From: Plantibacter elymi (nom. nud.)
GTDB taxonomy: Bacteria > Actinomycetota > Actinomycetes > Actinomycetales > Microbacteriaceae
Direction: 5' to 3'
Length of the DNA: 64,000 nucleotides
NCBI RefSeq assembly: GCF_900177795.1
Contig: NZ_FXWJ01000002.1
Coordinates: forward strand, 682,001-746,000
Positions 32,215 through 41,533 of the stretch are shown here, piece after piece (within the stretch, counting starts at the first letter, position 1; each line of letters starts with the position of its first letter). Below the pieces are notes generated by a model, which saw only the letters and a list, made by a program, of their open reading frames with translations, was not told the DNA's origin and ran no database searches. The translations under genes and the position numbers were made by a program.

Positions 32215-33270
32215 CTACCGGTTCGCCGCGAGGGCCGCGATCGCATCGCCGACCTCGGTCGTCGTGCGTGCTGCGCCGGTGCGGGCGGCGATGTCGGCGG
32301 TGACGGCAGTGGCGACTCGCGCCGCCTCCGTCTCGAGGCCGAGATGCGACAGCATCAGGGAGACGGAGAGGATGGCGGCGGTCGGGTCGGCCAGCTGCTT
32401 CCCGGCGATGTCGGGCGCCGATCCGTGGACGGGCTCGAACATGCTCGGGTACGTGCCGTCCGGGTTGATGTTTCCCGAGGCCGCGAGTCCGATGCCGCCG
32501 CTGATCGCGCCGGCCAGATCGGTGAGGATGTCGCCGAAGAGGTTGTCCGTGACGATGACGTCAAATCTAGCAGGATCCGTGACGAGGAAGATGGTGGCCG
32601 CGTCGACGTGCAGGTAGTCGACGGCGACGTCGGGGAACTCCGCGGACACCGCGTCGACGACGCGCTTCCAGAGCGACCCGGCGAAGACCAGGACGTTGGT
32701 CTTGTGGACGAGGGTGAGCTTCCCCCGACGCGCCGCCGCGGCGGCGAACGCGTAGCGCACGACCCGCTCCACCCCGTAGGCGGTGTTGACCGACACCTCG
32801 TTCGCGATCTCGTGCGGCGTGCCCTGGCGGATCGCTCCGCCGTTGCCGACGTACGGCCCCTCCGTGCCCTCACGGACGACGACGAAGTCCACGTCGCCGG
32901 GCTCGCTCAGCGGGCTCGGTACGCCCGGGTACACCACGGTCGGGCGCAGGTTGACGTAGTGGTCGAGGCTGAACCGGAGTTTGAGGAGCAGCCCACGCTC
33001 GATGTTCGCGTTCGCGAGCCGGGGGTCGCCGGGCACGCCGCCGACCGCTCCGAGGAGGATGGCGTCGTGCGAGGCGATCGCGGCGAGGTCCGCGTCGGTC
33101 AGCACGTCGCCCGTCTCGAGGAACCGTGCGGCACCGAGCGAGAAGGGCGTCTGCTCGAACCGGACGCCGCCGCCCTGCACCGCCGCATCGAGGACCTTGA
33201 GCGCCTCGCCGACGACCTCGGGACCGATCCCGTCGCCGGGGATGACTGCGAGCTTGACGGTGCGGGACAT
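32215..33270 (-). CDS. leuB: 3-isopropylmalate dehydrogenase
   Basis: A 351-residue NAD-dependent beta-decarboxylating dehydrogenase of leucine synthesis. The motifs [41 protein letters not shown] and the metal-binding [18 protein letters not shown] are all present. ATG 33270 follows an AGGAG element; a TAAGCT hexamer about 35 nt upstream is a candidate -10. No leucine-rich leader is seen here, unlike before leuC. ilvE follows 40 nt downstream. Confidence 0.95.
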   Translation of the reverse strand: MSRTVKLAVIPGDGIGPEVVGEALKVLDAAVQGGGVRFEQTPFSLGAARFLETGDVLTDADLAAIASHDAILLGAVGGVPGDPRLANANIERGLLLKLRFSLDHYVNLRPTVVYPGVPSPLSEPGDVDFVVVREGTEGPYVGNGGAIRQGTPHEIANEVSVNTAYGVERVVRYAFAAAAARRGKLTLVHKTNVLVFAGSLWKRVVDAVSAEFPDVAVDYLHVDAATIFLVTDPARFDVIVTDNLFGDILTDLAGAISGGIGLAASGNINPDGTYPSMFEPVHGSAPDIAGKQLADPTAAILSVSLMLSHLGLETEAARVATAVTADIAARTGAARTTTEVGDAIAALAANR

Positions 33271-33330
33271 ACGACTCCTGAGGATGCGACGACGGTGTGC
33301 GCCCAGCTTAACGCCTCCGACCTCGGGCGG

Positions 33331-33360
33331 ATCGTGCCACCCGTCCCCGGGTGGCACGAT
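33331..33360 (-). terminator. Terminator of the DHA2 exporter gene
   Basis: A perfect 13-bp stem ATCGTGCCACCCG / CGGGTGGCACGAT with a 4-nt loop, 10 nt past the exporter stop on the minus strand. Confidence 0.8.
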
Positions 33361-33370
33361 CGACGGAGCC

Positions 33371-34894
33371 CTACCGGACCCGGCGCAGACCGATCGCTGC
33401 GACGAGCATGGCGGCCACGATGAGGCCGACGCCGATCCACGCTGCGACACCGACACCGCTGTCGAAGGCGTGCCGCGCGGAGTCCATGAGTGCACCCGCG
33501 AGGTCGCCGGGCAGCTGCTGGGCGACGTTCGCCGCACCACCCAGGGTCTCCCCCGCCGCCTGCTGCTGCGCAGCGGTCAGTCCGTCCGGCAGGACGACCG
33601 AGGAACGGTAGGACGCGGTGAGCACGGTGCCGAGCGTCGCCGTGCCGAGCACAGCGCCCAGCTCGTAGGCGGTCTCGGAGACACCGGACGCCGCACCGGC
33701 CTTCTCCGGCGGCGCACTCGCGATCACGAGCTCGTTCGACACCGTCTCGGCGGAGCCGATGCCGAGCCCGAGGGCGACGAACGCGAGGCCGATCCCGAGG
33801 GCAGACACGTCTCCCCCGGTGATCGCGATGGAGGCGTAGCCGACGGCGGAGACGACGAGTGCGATCGGGACCACGATGCCCGGACGGACCCGCTTGGAGA
33901 TGGGCACGATCACGAGGCCGGCGATGATCATCACGATGAGCCCGGGGAGCAGGACGAGCCCGGCGTCGAGCGGCTGCAGGCCCAGCACCAGCTGCAGGTG
34001 CTGCGACACGAAGAACAGCCCACCGACGAGCGCCGTCACGCTCAACAGGTTGATGACCACGGCGCCGCTGAACGAGGCCCGCCGGAACAGGCTCAGGTCG
34101 AGCAGCGGGTGCTCGAGGCGGAGCTGACGGCGGATGAACAGGACGCCACTGACCACGCCGACGACCATCGAGACGACCGTGAGGACGTCGAAGCCGGCTT
34201 CCGCCAGGTGCTTGATGCTGAACACGAGTGGCGTCATCGTCAAGAGGATGAGCAGGATGCTCGGGACGTCGATGCGTCCCGGGTTCGGGTCCTTCGACTC
34301 CGGGATGAGGAAGGGCGCCAGGACGACGAGCGGCAGGAGGACCGGGACGGCGAGCAGGAACACCGCGCCCCAGGCGAAGTGCTCGAGGATGATCCCACCG
34401 ACGATCGGCCCGAGCGCACTGCCGGCGGCGAACCCGCTGGCCCAGACGGCGATGGCGAACCGTCGCTGGTCGCGGTCGAGGAAGATGTTCCGCAGCAGCG
34501 AGAGCGTCGACGGCATGAGCATCGCTCCGAAGAACCCGAGCGCCGCCCGCGCCGCGATCAGGAGCTCGGCGCTGGGCGCGAACGCCGCGGCGACGGAGAC
34601 GACACCGAATCCGATGGAGCCGATGAGCAGGAGGCGACGACGACCGATGCGGTCGCCGAGGCTACCCATCGACACGAGCAGGCCGGCGAGCACCAGCGGG
34701 TAGATGTCGACGATCCAGAGCAGCTGCGTCCCGGTCGGGGTGAGCGCGCTCGAGATCGCGGGCAACGCGAAGTTGAGGACCGTGTTGTCGACCGACACCA
34801 ACAGGACGGGGAGCATGAGGACGGCGAGCGCGAACCAGGCTCGCCGACCGGCACGGGGAGCGGCGACGGCGGTGGGTTCGGTGGCGGTGGACAC
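33371..34894 (-). CDS. MFS drug exporter, DHA2 (14-TMS) type
   Basis: A 507-residue inner-membrane proton antiporter. About 14 hydrophobic helices can be counted. Motif A occurs as [17 protein letters not shown] after helix 2, and motif C-like [22 protein letters not shown] in helix 5. Typical substrates are drugs, dyes or antiseptics; the actual one is unknown. I choose GTG at 34894, because an AGAGGT element lies 7 nt upstream, rather than the TTG at 34909. Divergent from a TetR gene across the palindrome at 34948-34971, hence probably induced by its substrate. Confidence 0.9.
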   Translation of the reverse strand: MSTATEPTAVAAPRAGRRAWFALAVLMLPVLLVSVDNTVLNFALPAISSALTPTGTQLLWIVDIYPLVLAGLLVSMGSLGDRIGRRRLLLIGSIGFGVVSVAAAFAPSAELLIAARAALGFFGAMLMPSTLSLLRNIFLDRDQRRFAIAVWASGFAAGSALGPIVGGIILEHFAWGAVFLLAVPVLLPLVVLAPFLIPESKDPNPGRIDVPSILLILLTMTPLVFSIKHLAEAGFDVLTVVSMVVGVVSGVLFIRRQLRLEHPLLDLSLFRRASFSGAVVINLLSVTALVGGLFFVSQHLQLVLGLQPLDAGLVLLPGLIVMIIAGLVIVPISKRVRPGIVVPIALVVSAVGYASIAITGGDVSALGIGLAFVALGLGIGSAETVSNELVIASAPPEKAGAASGVSETAYELGAVLGTATLGTVLTASYRSSVVLPDGLTAAQQQAAGETLGGAANVAQQLPGDLAGALMDSARHAFDSGVGVAAWIGVGLIVAAMLVAAIGLRRVR

Positions 34895-34947
34895 GGTGAC
34901 CTCTTTCAAAACGTGGAGAACGGCGCCGGTCGGGCGCCGCCCGCTCG

Positions 34948-34971
34948 ACTATACCGTCCAGCCGGTATAGT
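34948..34971. promoter_or_regulatory. TetR operator with back-to-back -10 elements
   Basis: ACTATACCG-N6-CGGTATAGT is a 9-bp-arm perfect palindrome in the divergent gap. Each arm carries TATAGT, a -10-like hexamer, one reading toward the exporter and one toward the regulator, so a bound TetR dimer would shut both promoters. Confidence 0.78.
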
Positions 34972-35008
34972 ATCAATCCGAATCCGACGACCCGAATACG
35001 ATGGAGCC

Positions 35009-35566
35009 ATGGCGAAGCAGACCGCAGCCCGAGAACGCGTCCTCGACGCCTTCGCCGAACTCCTCATCGAAGAGGGCGAACGCGCCGCCACCCTCGACGC
35101 CGTCGCCGCGGCGGCCGGCGTCTCCAAGGGCGGACTGCTCTACCACTTCGGCAGCAAGGAGGCGCTCGTCGACGGCCTCATCGACCGGCTCTCGGAGATG
35201 AGCGAGGCCGACACGGCGCGGATGCTGGCGGCCCCGGAGGGCGTCGTCGAGTACTTCGTGCGCACCTCCGTCGACTGCGGCACCCCGTTCGACCGGACGA
35301 TCATCGCCGTCGCGCGGCTGGCGCAGGGGCAGCACGCCCAGGCGAGCGGCGCGATGGCGGACATCCGCCGGAGCTGGTTGCGCACGGTGGAGGATGCCGT
35401 CGGCGACCCGGACACCGCCCGCGCCATCGTGCTGATGTGCGACGGTCTCTACGCCAACACGGGGCAGCTCGGCATGGGGGTCAGCGATCCCGATGAGGGC
35501 AGCGACGAGTCGATCGAGCGGCTCCTCGCCGTCATCGCGCGATTGCTCCCCGCCGACGGGCGCTGA
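35009..35566 (+). CDS. TetR-family transcriptional repressor
   Basis: A 185-residue repressor. The helix-turn-helix lies at about residues 25-47 (TLDAVAAAAGVSKGGLLYHFGSK). The C-terminal ligand domain begins with LVDGLIDRLSEM and resembles the TetR_C_37-type of exporter regulators. The ATG at 35009 begins directly with the family N terminus; the reading frame is open far upstream, but that part is a shadow of the exporter and leuB. Divergent from the exporter; the operator is in between. The inducing drug is unknown. Confidence 0.9.
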   Translation: MAKQTAARERVLDAFAELLIEEGERAATLDAVAAAAGVSKGGLLYHFGSKEALVDGLIDRLSEMSEADTARMLAAPEGVVEYFVRTSVDCGTPFDRTIIAVARLAQGQHAQASGAMADIRRSWLRTVEDAVGDPDTARAIVLMCDGLYANTGQLGMGVSDPDEGSDESIERLLAVIARLLPADGR

Positions 35567-35623
35567 GCCGAGACACCCCGCCGGGCGCTCCGGAACAGCC
35601 TCGGCGTCTCGGCCTGCAGACGA

Positions 35624-35655
35624 CGATGCCCCGCACCGGTCGGCGCGGGGCATCG
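35624..35655. terminator. Bidirectional terminator between tetR and serA
   Basis: A perfect 11-bp stem CGATGCCCCGC / GCGGGGCATCG lies in the 108-bp gap between the two convergent genes. Confidence 0.75.
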
Positions 35656-35674
35656 GGTCGGAGCAGGGGTCGGG

Positions 35675-37267
35675 CTACTGCTCGGTGATGTCGATCTCGC
35701 GGAGCAGCGTCGCGTCGATCGTCTCGCGGATGACCTCGAGGACGTCATCGGCGACCGGCGAGTCGACCGTCAGCACACTGAGCGCCGGGCCACCGGCCTC
35801 GTGACGGGCGATCTGCATGCCCGCGATGTTGATGCCCGCCTCGCCGAACCGCTGGCCGTAGACGGCCACGATGCCGGGCCGGTCGGTGTAGACCATCACG
35901 ATGTGGTGCTTCGCGAACGGCACCTCGACGTCGTAGCCGTTGATCTCGACGATCTTCTCGGTCTGCTTCGTTCCCGTCAGCGTGCCCGACACCGAGATCT
36001 GCGATCCGTCGCTGAGGGCTCCACGCAGCGTGATGACGTTGCGGTACTCCTCGCTCACCTCGTCCGTGAGCAGGCGCGTGACGACACCGCGCTGTTCGGC
36101 GAGCAGCGGGGCGTTCACGTACGAGACCGTCTCGCTGACGATGTTCGTGAAGATCCCCTTGAGCGCGGCCAGCTTCAGCACGCTGACGTCGTAGCCGCTC
36201 AGCTCGCCGTGGACCTCGACGTCGACGCTGGTGAGCGACGAGGTCGACAGCGCGGCGAACACCTGCCCGAGCTTCTCGACGAGCGGGATGCCGGGACGGA
36301 CGTAGGGGTCGATCACGCCGCCGGCGACGTTGACCGCGTCCGGGACGAGTTCGCCGCCGAGCGCGAGGCGCACGGACTTGGCGACCGAGACGCCGGCTTT
36401 CTCCTGCGCCTCGTCCGTGGATGCACCGAGGTGCGGCGTCACGATGACGTTCTCGAGCCCGAGGAGCTTCGTGTCGGTGGGCGGCTCGCTGACGAAGACG
36501 TCGAGGCCGGCACCGGCGATGACGTTGTTGGACAGCGCCTCGTACAGCGCGTCCTCGTCGATCAGGCCGCCGCGGGCGACGTTGACGACGTAGGCCGTCG
36601 GCTTCATGAGCGCGAACTGCGGACCGGCGATCATGCCCGTCGTCTCCGGCGTCTTCGGCATGTGGATGGTGATGAAGTCGGACTGCGCCAGCAGCTCGTC
36701 GAGCGTGACCAGCTGCACCCCGAGCTGCTGTGCACGAGCGGACGTGATGTAGGGGTCGTACGCGATGACGTTCGTGCCGAACGCCTGCAGACGAGCAGTG
36801 ATGAGGGCACCGATACGGCCGAGGCCGATGATGCCGATGGTCTTCTCGTACAGCTCGGTACCCGTGTACTTGGACCGCTTCCACTGCCCCTGGGCGAGCG
36901 CGGCGTGCGCGGCCGGGATGTGACGGGCGAGGCTCAGGATGTGCCCGACGGTGAGTTCGGCCGCGGAGATGATGTTCGACGTGGGAGCGTTGACGACCAT
37001 GACCCCGGCCGTCGTGGCGGCCTTGATGTCGACGTTGTCGAGACCGACACCCGCGCGCGCGACGACCTTCAACCGGGTGGCCGCCTGGATGGCCTCCGCG
37101 TCGACCTTGGTCGCGGATCGGACCAGGATGGCGTCGGCGTCGGCGATCGCCGCGAGCAGAGCCGGGCGGTCCGTCCCGTCGACGGAGCGCACGTCGAAGT
37201 CGGGCCCGAGGGCGTCGACGGTTGCTGGTGAGAGTTCTTCGGCGATCAGTACGACCGGTTTCGACAC
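35675..37267 (-). CDS. serA: D-3-phosphoglycerate dehydrogenase
   Basis: A 530-residue type I SerA, first enzyme of serine synthesis (3-phosphoglycerate to 3-phosphohydroxypyruvate). The nucleotide-binding IGIIGLGRIGALI, the catalytic VNVARGGLIDEDAL and the TPHLGASTDEAQEKA histidine motif are present. After the catalytic part come the ASB domain (about 318-450) and a C-terminal ACT domain (VMVYTDRPGIVAVYGQRFGE) that usually gives serine feedback inhibition. GTG at 37267 follows AAGGAA with correct spacing. TAGGCT (37330-37335) is a candidate -10 about 60 nt upstream. Confidence 0.95.
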   Translation of the reverse strand: MSKPVVLIAEELSPATVDALGPDFDVRSVDGTDRPALLAAIADADAILVRSATKVDAEAIQAATRLKVVARAGVGLDNVDIKAATTAGVMVVNAPTSNIISAAELTVGHILSLARHIPAAHAALAQGQWKRSKYTGTELYEKTIGIIGLGRIGALITARLQAFGTNVIAYDPYITSARAQQLGVQLVTLDELLAQSDFITIHMPKTPETTGMIAGPQFALMKPTAYVVNVARGGLIDEDALYEALSNNVIAGAGLDVFVSEPPTDTKLLGLENVIVTPHLGASTDEAQEKAGVSVAKSVRLALGGELVPDAVNVAGGVIDPYVRPGIPLVEKLGQVFAALSTSSLTSVDVEVHGELSGYDVSVLKLAALKGIFTNIVSETVSYVNAPLLAEQRGVVTRLLTDEVSEEYRNVITLRGALSDGSQISVSGTLTGTKQTEKIVEINGYDVEVPFAKHHIVMVYTDRPGIVAVYGQRFGEAGINIAGMQIARHEAGGPALSVLTVDSPVADDVLEVIRETIDATLLREIDITEQ

Positions 37268-37382
37268 GGAACGGTTCCTTCGCAGTAGCAGTGGGGTGGG
37301 CAGCGCGTCGGTGTCCGGCGGCCATCGCAAGCCTATCGGAGGCGCACCGGGCGGTTCGTCGTGTGACGAGGCGGCGGCCGGG

Positions 37383-37763
37383 TCAGGCGGAGAGGTCGAT
37401 CAACTGCTGGGCGCCGAACATCGCGAGGACCGACAGCGAGATCGCCGCGACGACGCACAGGGCGACGAGGTAGCGCACAGCCTGCTCGCCGAGTGACCGG
37501 TCGCGACCGGTCCAGAAGGCGATCGCGAAAGCCACGATCGGCAGGAGCAGGCCGCCGATGAGGACGACCCAGCCGAGCGGCAGGACCGGCACGGCGAGGC
37601 CGTTCGCCGTTCCGACGATGCCGACGAGGTTGCCGACGGCTTCGAAGACGTCATAGGCGAAGAACAGCCCGAAGAGGACGGCGATGGACCAGCTGATCCA
37701 GCCCGGGCGCTCGGCGGCGGGCTTCGACACGGGGTCCGCGGTGGTGGAGGGCATCGGGGTCAC
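37383..37763 (-). CDS. Small hypothetical membrane protein
   Basis: A 126-residue protein with a short polar N terminus and three predicted membrane helices (about 23-45, 62-84 and 97-118). No family is recognised. GTG at 37763 overlaps the stop of the upstream membrane protein gene (GTGA), so the two are co-translated; an ATG at 37754 is an alternative. The pair may form a small membrane complex. It ends about 115 bp upstream of serA, on the same strand. Confidence 0.7.
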   Translation of the reverse strand: MTPMPSTTADPVSKPAAERPGWISWSIAVLFGLFFAYDVFEAVGNLVGIVGTANGLAVPVLPLGWVVLIGGLLLPIVAFAIAFWTGRDRSLGEQAVRYLVALCVVAAISLSVLAMFGAQQLIDLSA

Positions 37764-38308
37764 ACTCCTCGGAGGAACGGCCAGGGCAGGATGAGCACGA
37801 CACCGAGCAGGAGCATCGCGATCCTGACCACCGGTCTGCCGCCACGCGTCAACCAGAGCGTCGCGGCCATCCACACGGGTCCCGCGGCGACCGCGAGCCC
37901 CTGTCCGAGATCGAACATGAACCGGCCGACCGCGTCGCTCGGGACGGCCGCGTCAGGACGGAACGCAGAGATCAGCCAACCGACGCTGTACAGCAGGAAG
38001 ACCCCACCGAAGATGCCGAGCGTGACGAGCATGACCGAACTCATCTGCTCGCGCTCGCCGGCGGCAGCCTCGTCCGTGACCCGGTCGGTCGGCTTCGCGA
38101 CATCGACCTCGACAGGAGGAGTCATCGGTTCCGCGACCGGACCGGCAGACCCCACGGCCGGCTGGACCGACGAGGTCGCCCGACCACGCGTGATCGGCTC
38201 CTGCGACGCGGGATCGAGCGTGGTCCGGTCGCCGGAAGCCGAGGCGTCGAGCGTCGGATCGTCGTCGCCCGCCCAGCTCAGCGCGTCTTCGTCCCGCGGC
38301 TCAGTCAT
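37760..38308 (-). CDS. Hypothetical membrane protein with long acidic N-terminal region
   Basis: A 182-residue protein: residues 1-88 are acidic, Ala/Ser/Pro/Thr-rich and probably disordered; then come three membrane helices at about 92-113, 135-153 and 160-179. No domain is recognised. TAGGCT (38315-38320) ends 6 nt before ATG without a ribosome-binding site, so the mRNA is probably leaderless. Translationally coupled to the next small membrane protein. Divergent from the DoxX-like gene 71 bp away. Confidence 0.72.
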   Translation of the reverse strand: MTEPRDEDALSWAGDDDPTLDASASGDRTTLDPASQEPITRGRATSSVQPAVGSAGPVAEPMTPPVEVDVAKPTDRVTDEAAAGEREQMSSVMLVTLGIFGGVFLLYSVGWLISAFRPDAAVPSDAVGRFMFDLGQGLAVAAGPVWMAATLWLTRGGRPVVRIAMLLLGVVLILPWPFLRGV

Positions 38309-38379
38309 ACCGCCAGCCTATCGCCGCCGGGCCGACCACCGAGTGCGGCGATCCGGACGCGACGGAGCAGAATTGCCTG

Positions 38380-38766
38380 GTGAACCCGTTCCCGCTCCTG
38401 CAGTCCATCCTGACCGTCGTCCTTGCGATCATGTTCATCGGCATGGGAGTCCTCCACTTCCTCCCGGGACCGGCGAGGACCATGGCCGCGATGATCCCGG
38501 GACCCCTGCGGGGCAACGTCATCACACCGCGGATGCTCGTCGTCTTCACCGGTGTGTGCGAGATCGCGGGCGGCGTCGGCCTGCTCGTCCCACCCGCCAG
38601 GCTCGCCGCAGTCGTCTGCCTGATCGTGTTCCTCGTCGCGGTGTTCCCGGCGAACGCCGCGGCCGCGCGCCAGCCCGAGCGGTTCGGTCGCCTCGCCGTG
38701 CCGTTCGTCCCACGACTCATCGGTCAGCTCGTGCTGATCCTCGCCCTCGTCATCGTGGCGCTCTGA
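38380..38766 (+). CDS. DoxX-like small membrane protein
   Basis: A 128-residue protein with four hydrophobic helices and the pattern VVLAIMFIGMGVLHFLPGPART...TPRMLVVFTGVCEIAGGVGLLVPPAR, typical of DoxX-like (DoxX_2/DoxX family) membrane proteins, many of unknown function. The start is GTG at 38380; CAGAAT (38368-38373) is 6 nt upstream, fitting a leaderless mRNA. It is convergent with cutC. Confidence 0.78.
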   Translation: MNPFPLLQSILTVVLAIMFIGMGVLHFLPGPARTMAAMIPGPLRGNVITPRMLVVFTGVCEIAGGVGLLVPPARLAAVVCLIVFLVAVFPANAAAARQPERFGRLAVPFVPRLIGQLVLILALVIVAL

Positions 38767-38788
38767 TCACCCAACCGGACCGGTCGAC

Positions 38789-38811
38789 GATCCCGTCGGT
38801 GCCGACGGATC
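38789..38811. terminator. Weak hairpin between the DoxX-like gene and cutC
   Basis: CCGTCGG-TG-CCGACGG flanked by GATC on each side, in the 45-bp gap between convergent stops. Tight 2-nt loop; possible bidirectional terminator. Confidence 0.35.
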
Positions 38812-39567
38812 TCAGACGGCGACGGCAGCGCGCCGGGCCGCGGCCACCGCGCGCGCGACGGTCGTCGCGTCCGTGATGTCGTAGCTCGGCGAACCTCCGC
38901 CGGGGCCGGTCTCGGTGACCCGGCCGGCACGACGACGAGCGGAGAGGTGCACCGCGTCGACACCTGCCCGAGCGAGGGCGGGGATCGCATCGATCGTGAC
39001 GCCGCCACCAGCCATGATCTGCATCGAGCTGTCGCCCCTCGAGGCCATCTGCGCGAGCTTCTCCGCGCCGTCGATGCTCGCCCGCGCGCCGCCGGACGTC
39101 AGCAGACGGTCCACACCGGCGTCGCGCAGCTGGTCGGCGGACCGGACGGGGTCGGTCGTCGCGTCGACGGCCCGATGGAAGGTCACCGCGAGCGAGCCCG
39201 CAGCCTGACGCAGCTGCGCCAGCGCCTCCAGGTCGATCGTCCGATCGGACCGGAGGGCACCGACGACGATGCCAGCAGCACCCGCGGCCTCGAGCGCGAG
39301 GATGTCGCCGGACATGACGTCGATCTCCGCGGGCGAGTAGACGAAACCACCCTCTCGCGGCCGCACGAGGACGTGCACGAAGTCGCTGAGCCCGGCTTCG
39401 TCCGCAGCGCGGACCGCCGCCATGACCAGTCCGATGGAGGGGGTGAGCCCACCGGTGCCGAGGGCCTGGCACAATTCGACCCGCTGGGCTCCCTCGCGGA
39501 TGGCGATGCGGACCCCCTCCACGTCCTGGACGGCGATCTCGACGGCGATTGGCGACTGGAGGCTCAT
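38812..39567 (-). CDS. cutC: CutC-family TIM-barrel protein
   Basis: A 251-residue TIM barrel of the CutC family. Landmarks are AVEIAVQDVEGVRIAIREGAQRVELC, TPSIGLVMAAV, VHVLVRPREGGFVYS, VTFHRAVD and ILTSGG-like LLTSGGARAS. Historically named copper homeostasis protein, but a copper role is poorly supported in many bacteria. Here it is 53 nt behind the ABC permease, the last gene of a sugar-uptake operon, so a role in sugar or sugar-phosphate metabolism is a reasonable inference. ATG at 39567 or 39576 (MGPM) are both possible starts. Confidence 0.85.
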   Translation of the reverse strand: MSLQSPIAVEIAVQDVEGVRIAIREGAQRVELCQALGTGGLTPSIGLVMAAVRAADEAGLSDFVHVLVRPREGGFVYSPAEIDVMSGDILALEAAGAAGIVVGALRSDRTIDLEALAQLRQAAGSLAVTFHRAVDATTDPVRSADQLRDAGVDRLLTSGGARASIDGAEKLAQMASRGDSSMQIMAGGGVTIDAIPALARAGVDAVHLSARRRAGRVTETGPGGGSPSYDITDATTVARAVAAARRAAVAV

Positions 39568-39620
39568 TGGACCCATTGTTCCAGTGATCCGCTCGGGCCG
39601 AGGACGCGCACGCCGCTGCG

Positions 39621-40532
39621 CTACTTGTCCGTGCCCTGCGACACCGAACCCTGCAGCTGGCGCTGGAAGATCAGGTACACGATGAGCACGGGGACCACGG
39701 TGATCACGGACGCCGCGAAGAGCGCACCGAAGTCCACCGAGTACCCGGCCTGGGCGGCGAACGACGCCATCCCCTGCGTCAGGACGTAGTTCTGCGGGTT
39801 CGAGTTGAGTGCCACCGGCAGCAGGAACTGGTTCCACAGCCCCACGAAGTTGAGGATCGCGACGGTCGCGAGCCCCGGCCTCGCCATGGGCAGCATCACC
39901 TGGAAGAAGGTCCGCCACTCCCCTGCTCCGTCGATCGCGGCCGCCTCCGCGATGGAGACCGGCAGCGACTTGAAGAACGAGAACAGGAAGAACACCGTGA
40001 ACGGGAAGGCGAACGCCGCGTACGTGAGGATGAGTCCCGGGAGCGAGTTGAGCAACCCGAGGCTCTGCAGCACGAAGAACAACGGCACGATCGCGAGGAA
40101 CACGGGGAACGTGAGGCCGGCGAGCATCAGGTAGTAGATGGCCCGGCTCCCGAAGAAGCGGAACCGCGCCAGCACGTACGCACACATCGAGCCGAACAGC
40201 ATGGTCACGATGAGGGCGCCGAACACCACCACGATCGAGTTCAGGAAGAAGCTCCCGATACCGGCGGTCGTCCACGCGTTCACGTAGTTGTCGAAGCTCC
40301 ACTTCGACGGCAGCGAGAACGGCGAGGCGAAGATCTCGGAGCTCGTCTTGAACGACGACATGACCGTCCAGAGCAGCGGGACGACGACCACGATCGACCA
40401 GATGATGAGCACCGTGTGCGATGCCGTCCCGACGACGCGGTCGCCCGTGGTCGGCTTGCGACTGGCCGGTGTGCGCGTGCCGGTTCCGACGACCGCCGGG
40501 TTCGCGGTCGTCGCCGTGGTCTGGACGGTCAT
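39621..40532 (-). CDS. Carbohydrate ABC transporter permease (MalG/UgpE type)
   Basis: A 303-residue inner-membrane permease of a CUT1-type sugar importer, with six predicted helices. The ATPase-contact EAA loop reads EAAAIDGAGEWRTFFQVMLPMARPG. A 35-residue Thr/Ala-rich N-terminal extension precedes helix 1. ATG overlaps the stop of the second permease by ATGA. No ATP-binding protein is encoded nearby, so, as for many actinobacterial CUT1 systems, a shared MsiK-like ATPase from elsewhere probably serves it. Confidence 0.93.
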   Translation of the reverse strand: MTVQTTATTANPAVVGTGTRTPASRKPTTGDRVVGTASHTVLIIWSIVVVVPLLWTVMSSFKTSSEIFASPFSLPSKWSFDNYVNAWTTAGIGSFFLNSIVVVFGALIVTMLFGSMCAYVLARFRFFGSRAIYYLMLAGLTFPVFLAIVPLFFVLQSLGLLNSLPGLILTYAAFAFPFTVFFLFSFFKSLPVSIAEAAAIDGAGEWRTFFQVMLPMARPGLATVAILNFVGLWNQFLLPVALNSNPQNYVLTQGMASFAAQAGYSVDFGALFAASVITVVPVLIVYLIFQRQLQGSVSQGTDK

Positions 40533-41533
40533 TCCGCCACCCCTTCATCGTTGCCGCCGGTGAGTCGGCTGACCAGGAAGACGACGCCCGCGAACATCAG
40601 GGTGACGAGCGCGAGCACGACCCCCATCGCGCAGGCGTAGCCGAACTGGCCCTTGGTGAACGCCGTCGTGAACAGTTGCTGCGACATCACGAGCGTCGTG
40701 TTGGACGGGCCGCCGCCGGGATTCAACGCGGCCATGTACACGAACGCGTCGAGGGCGAGGATGCCCATGTAGATGTACGCCGTCTGGATGTTGTCCCGGA
40801 TCAGCGGGATCGTGATCGTGAGCGCGGTCCGCAGGCGACCCGCACCGTCGATCCGTGCCGCCTCGTACACCTCGGCCGGCACGCCCTTGATCGCCGCGAT
40901 GAAGAGCACCGTGTAGAACCCGATGAGCCCCCAGACGATGACGAACATGGTCGCGATCATCGCCGTGTCCGGTGAACCGAGCCAGGCGAAGGAGGCGAAC
41001 TGGTCGAGCCCGATGCCGGTCAGGAAGCCGTTCAGCAGCCCGGACGACGGGTCGTAGATCTGCTTCCAGATGAGGCCGATGACGATGGCCGGCACGACAT
41101 ACGGGAAGAAGGTGATCACGCGGTACACGCTTGAGTTGCGGAGGCCACGGATCGGACCGTTGCTCGGCCCGCCGATCGTGATGAGGGAGGCGAAGAGGAA
41201 CGCGATCCCGAGGGTCACGAGCGGCAGGACGATCGCGAGCGCGACGCTGTTGCCCATGGACTGGAGGAAGGTCTGGTCCTGGAAGAGCTTCGTGTAGTTC
41301 GAGAACCCGACGAAGTCCATGCCCGGGGAGAACCCGGACCAGTTCGTCAACGAGTAGTACGCCGCTTGCGCGAACGGCGAGACAACGAAGACGACGTACC
41401 CCACCACCGGCACGATCAGGAAGACCAGGAAGAACGAGACCCGGTCGAACGTGAAGTCCCGGCGGCGCAACCGCCGGGCGGCGGGAGGGGTAGCCCCTCC
41501 CACCTTCCCGATCGGCGTGCCGACCGCCGTCAT
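40529..41533 (-). CDS. Carbohydrate ABC transporter permease (MalF/UgpA type)
   Basis: A 334-residue inner-membrane permease, partner of the downstream one. The EAA loop reads YEAARIDGAGRLRTALTITIPLIRDN. Six main helices; a 28-residue basic N terminus precedes the first. ATGA overlaps on both sides link it to the binding protein and the second permease, ensuring balanced synthesis. Substrate is not evident from the permease. Confidence 0.93.
   Translation of the reverse strand: MTAVGTPIGKVGGATPPAARRLRRRDFTFDRVSFFLVFLIVPVVGYVVFVVSPFAQAAYYSLTNWSGFSPGMDFVGFSNYTKLFQDQTFLQSMGNSVALAIVLPLVTLGIAFLFASLITIGGPSNGPIRGLRNSSVYRVITFFPYVVPAIVIGLIWKQIYDPSSGLLNGFLTGIGLDQFASFAWLGSPDTAMIATMFVIVWGLIGFYTVLFIAAIKGVPAEVYEAARIDGAGRLRTALTITIPLIRDNIQTAYIYMGILALDAFVYMAALNPGGGPSNTTLVMSQQLFTTAFTKGQFGYACAMGVVLALVTLMFAGVVFLVSRLTGGNDEGVAE

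Noticed and set aside
33271-33330. A second amino-acid leader before leuB
   Set aside because: No short frame with leucine, valine or isoleucine codon runs is present; only a simple promoter and ribosome-binding site.
37268-37325. Short frame MAAGHRRAAHP upstream of serA as a serine leader
   Set aside because: It contains no serine run and reads on into serA out of frame; likely chance.
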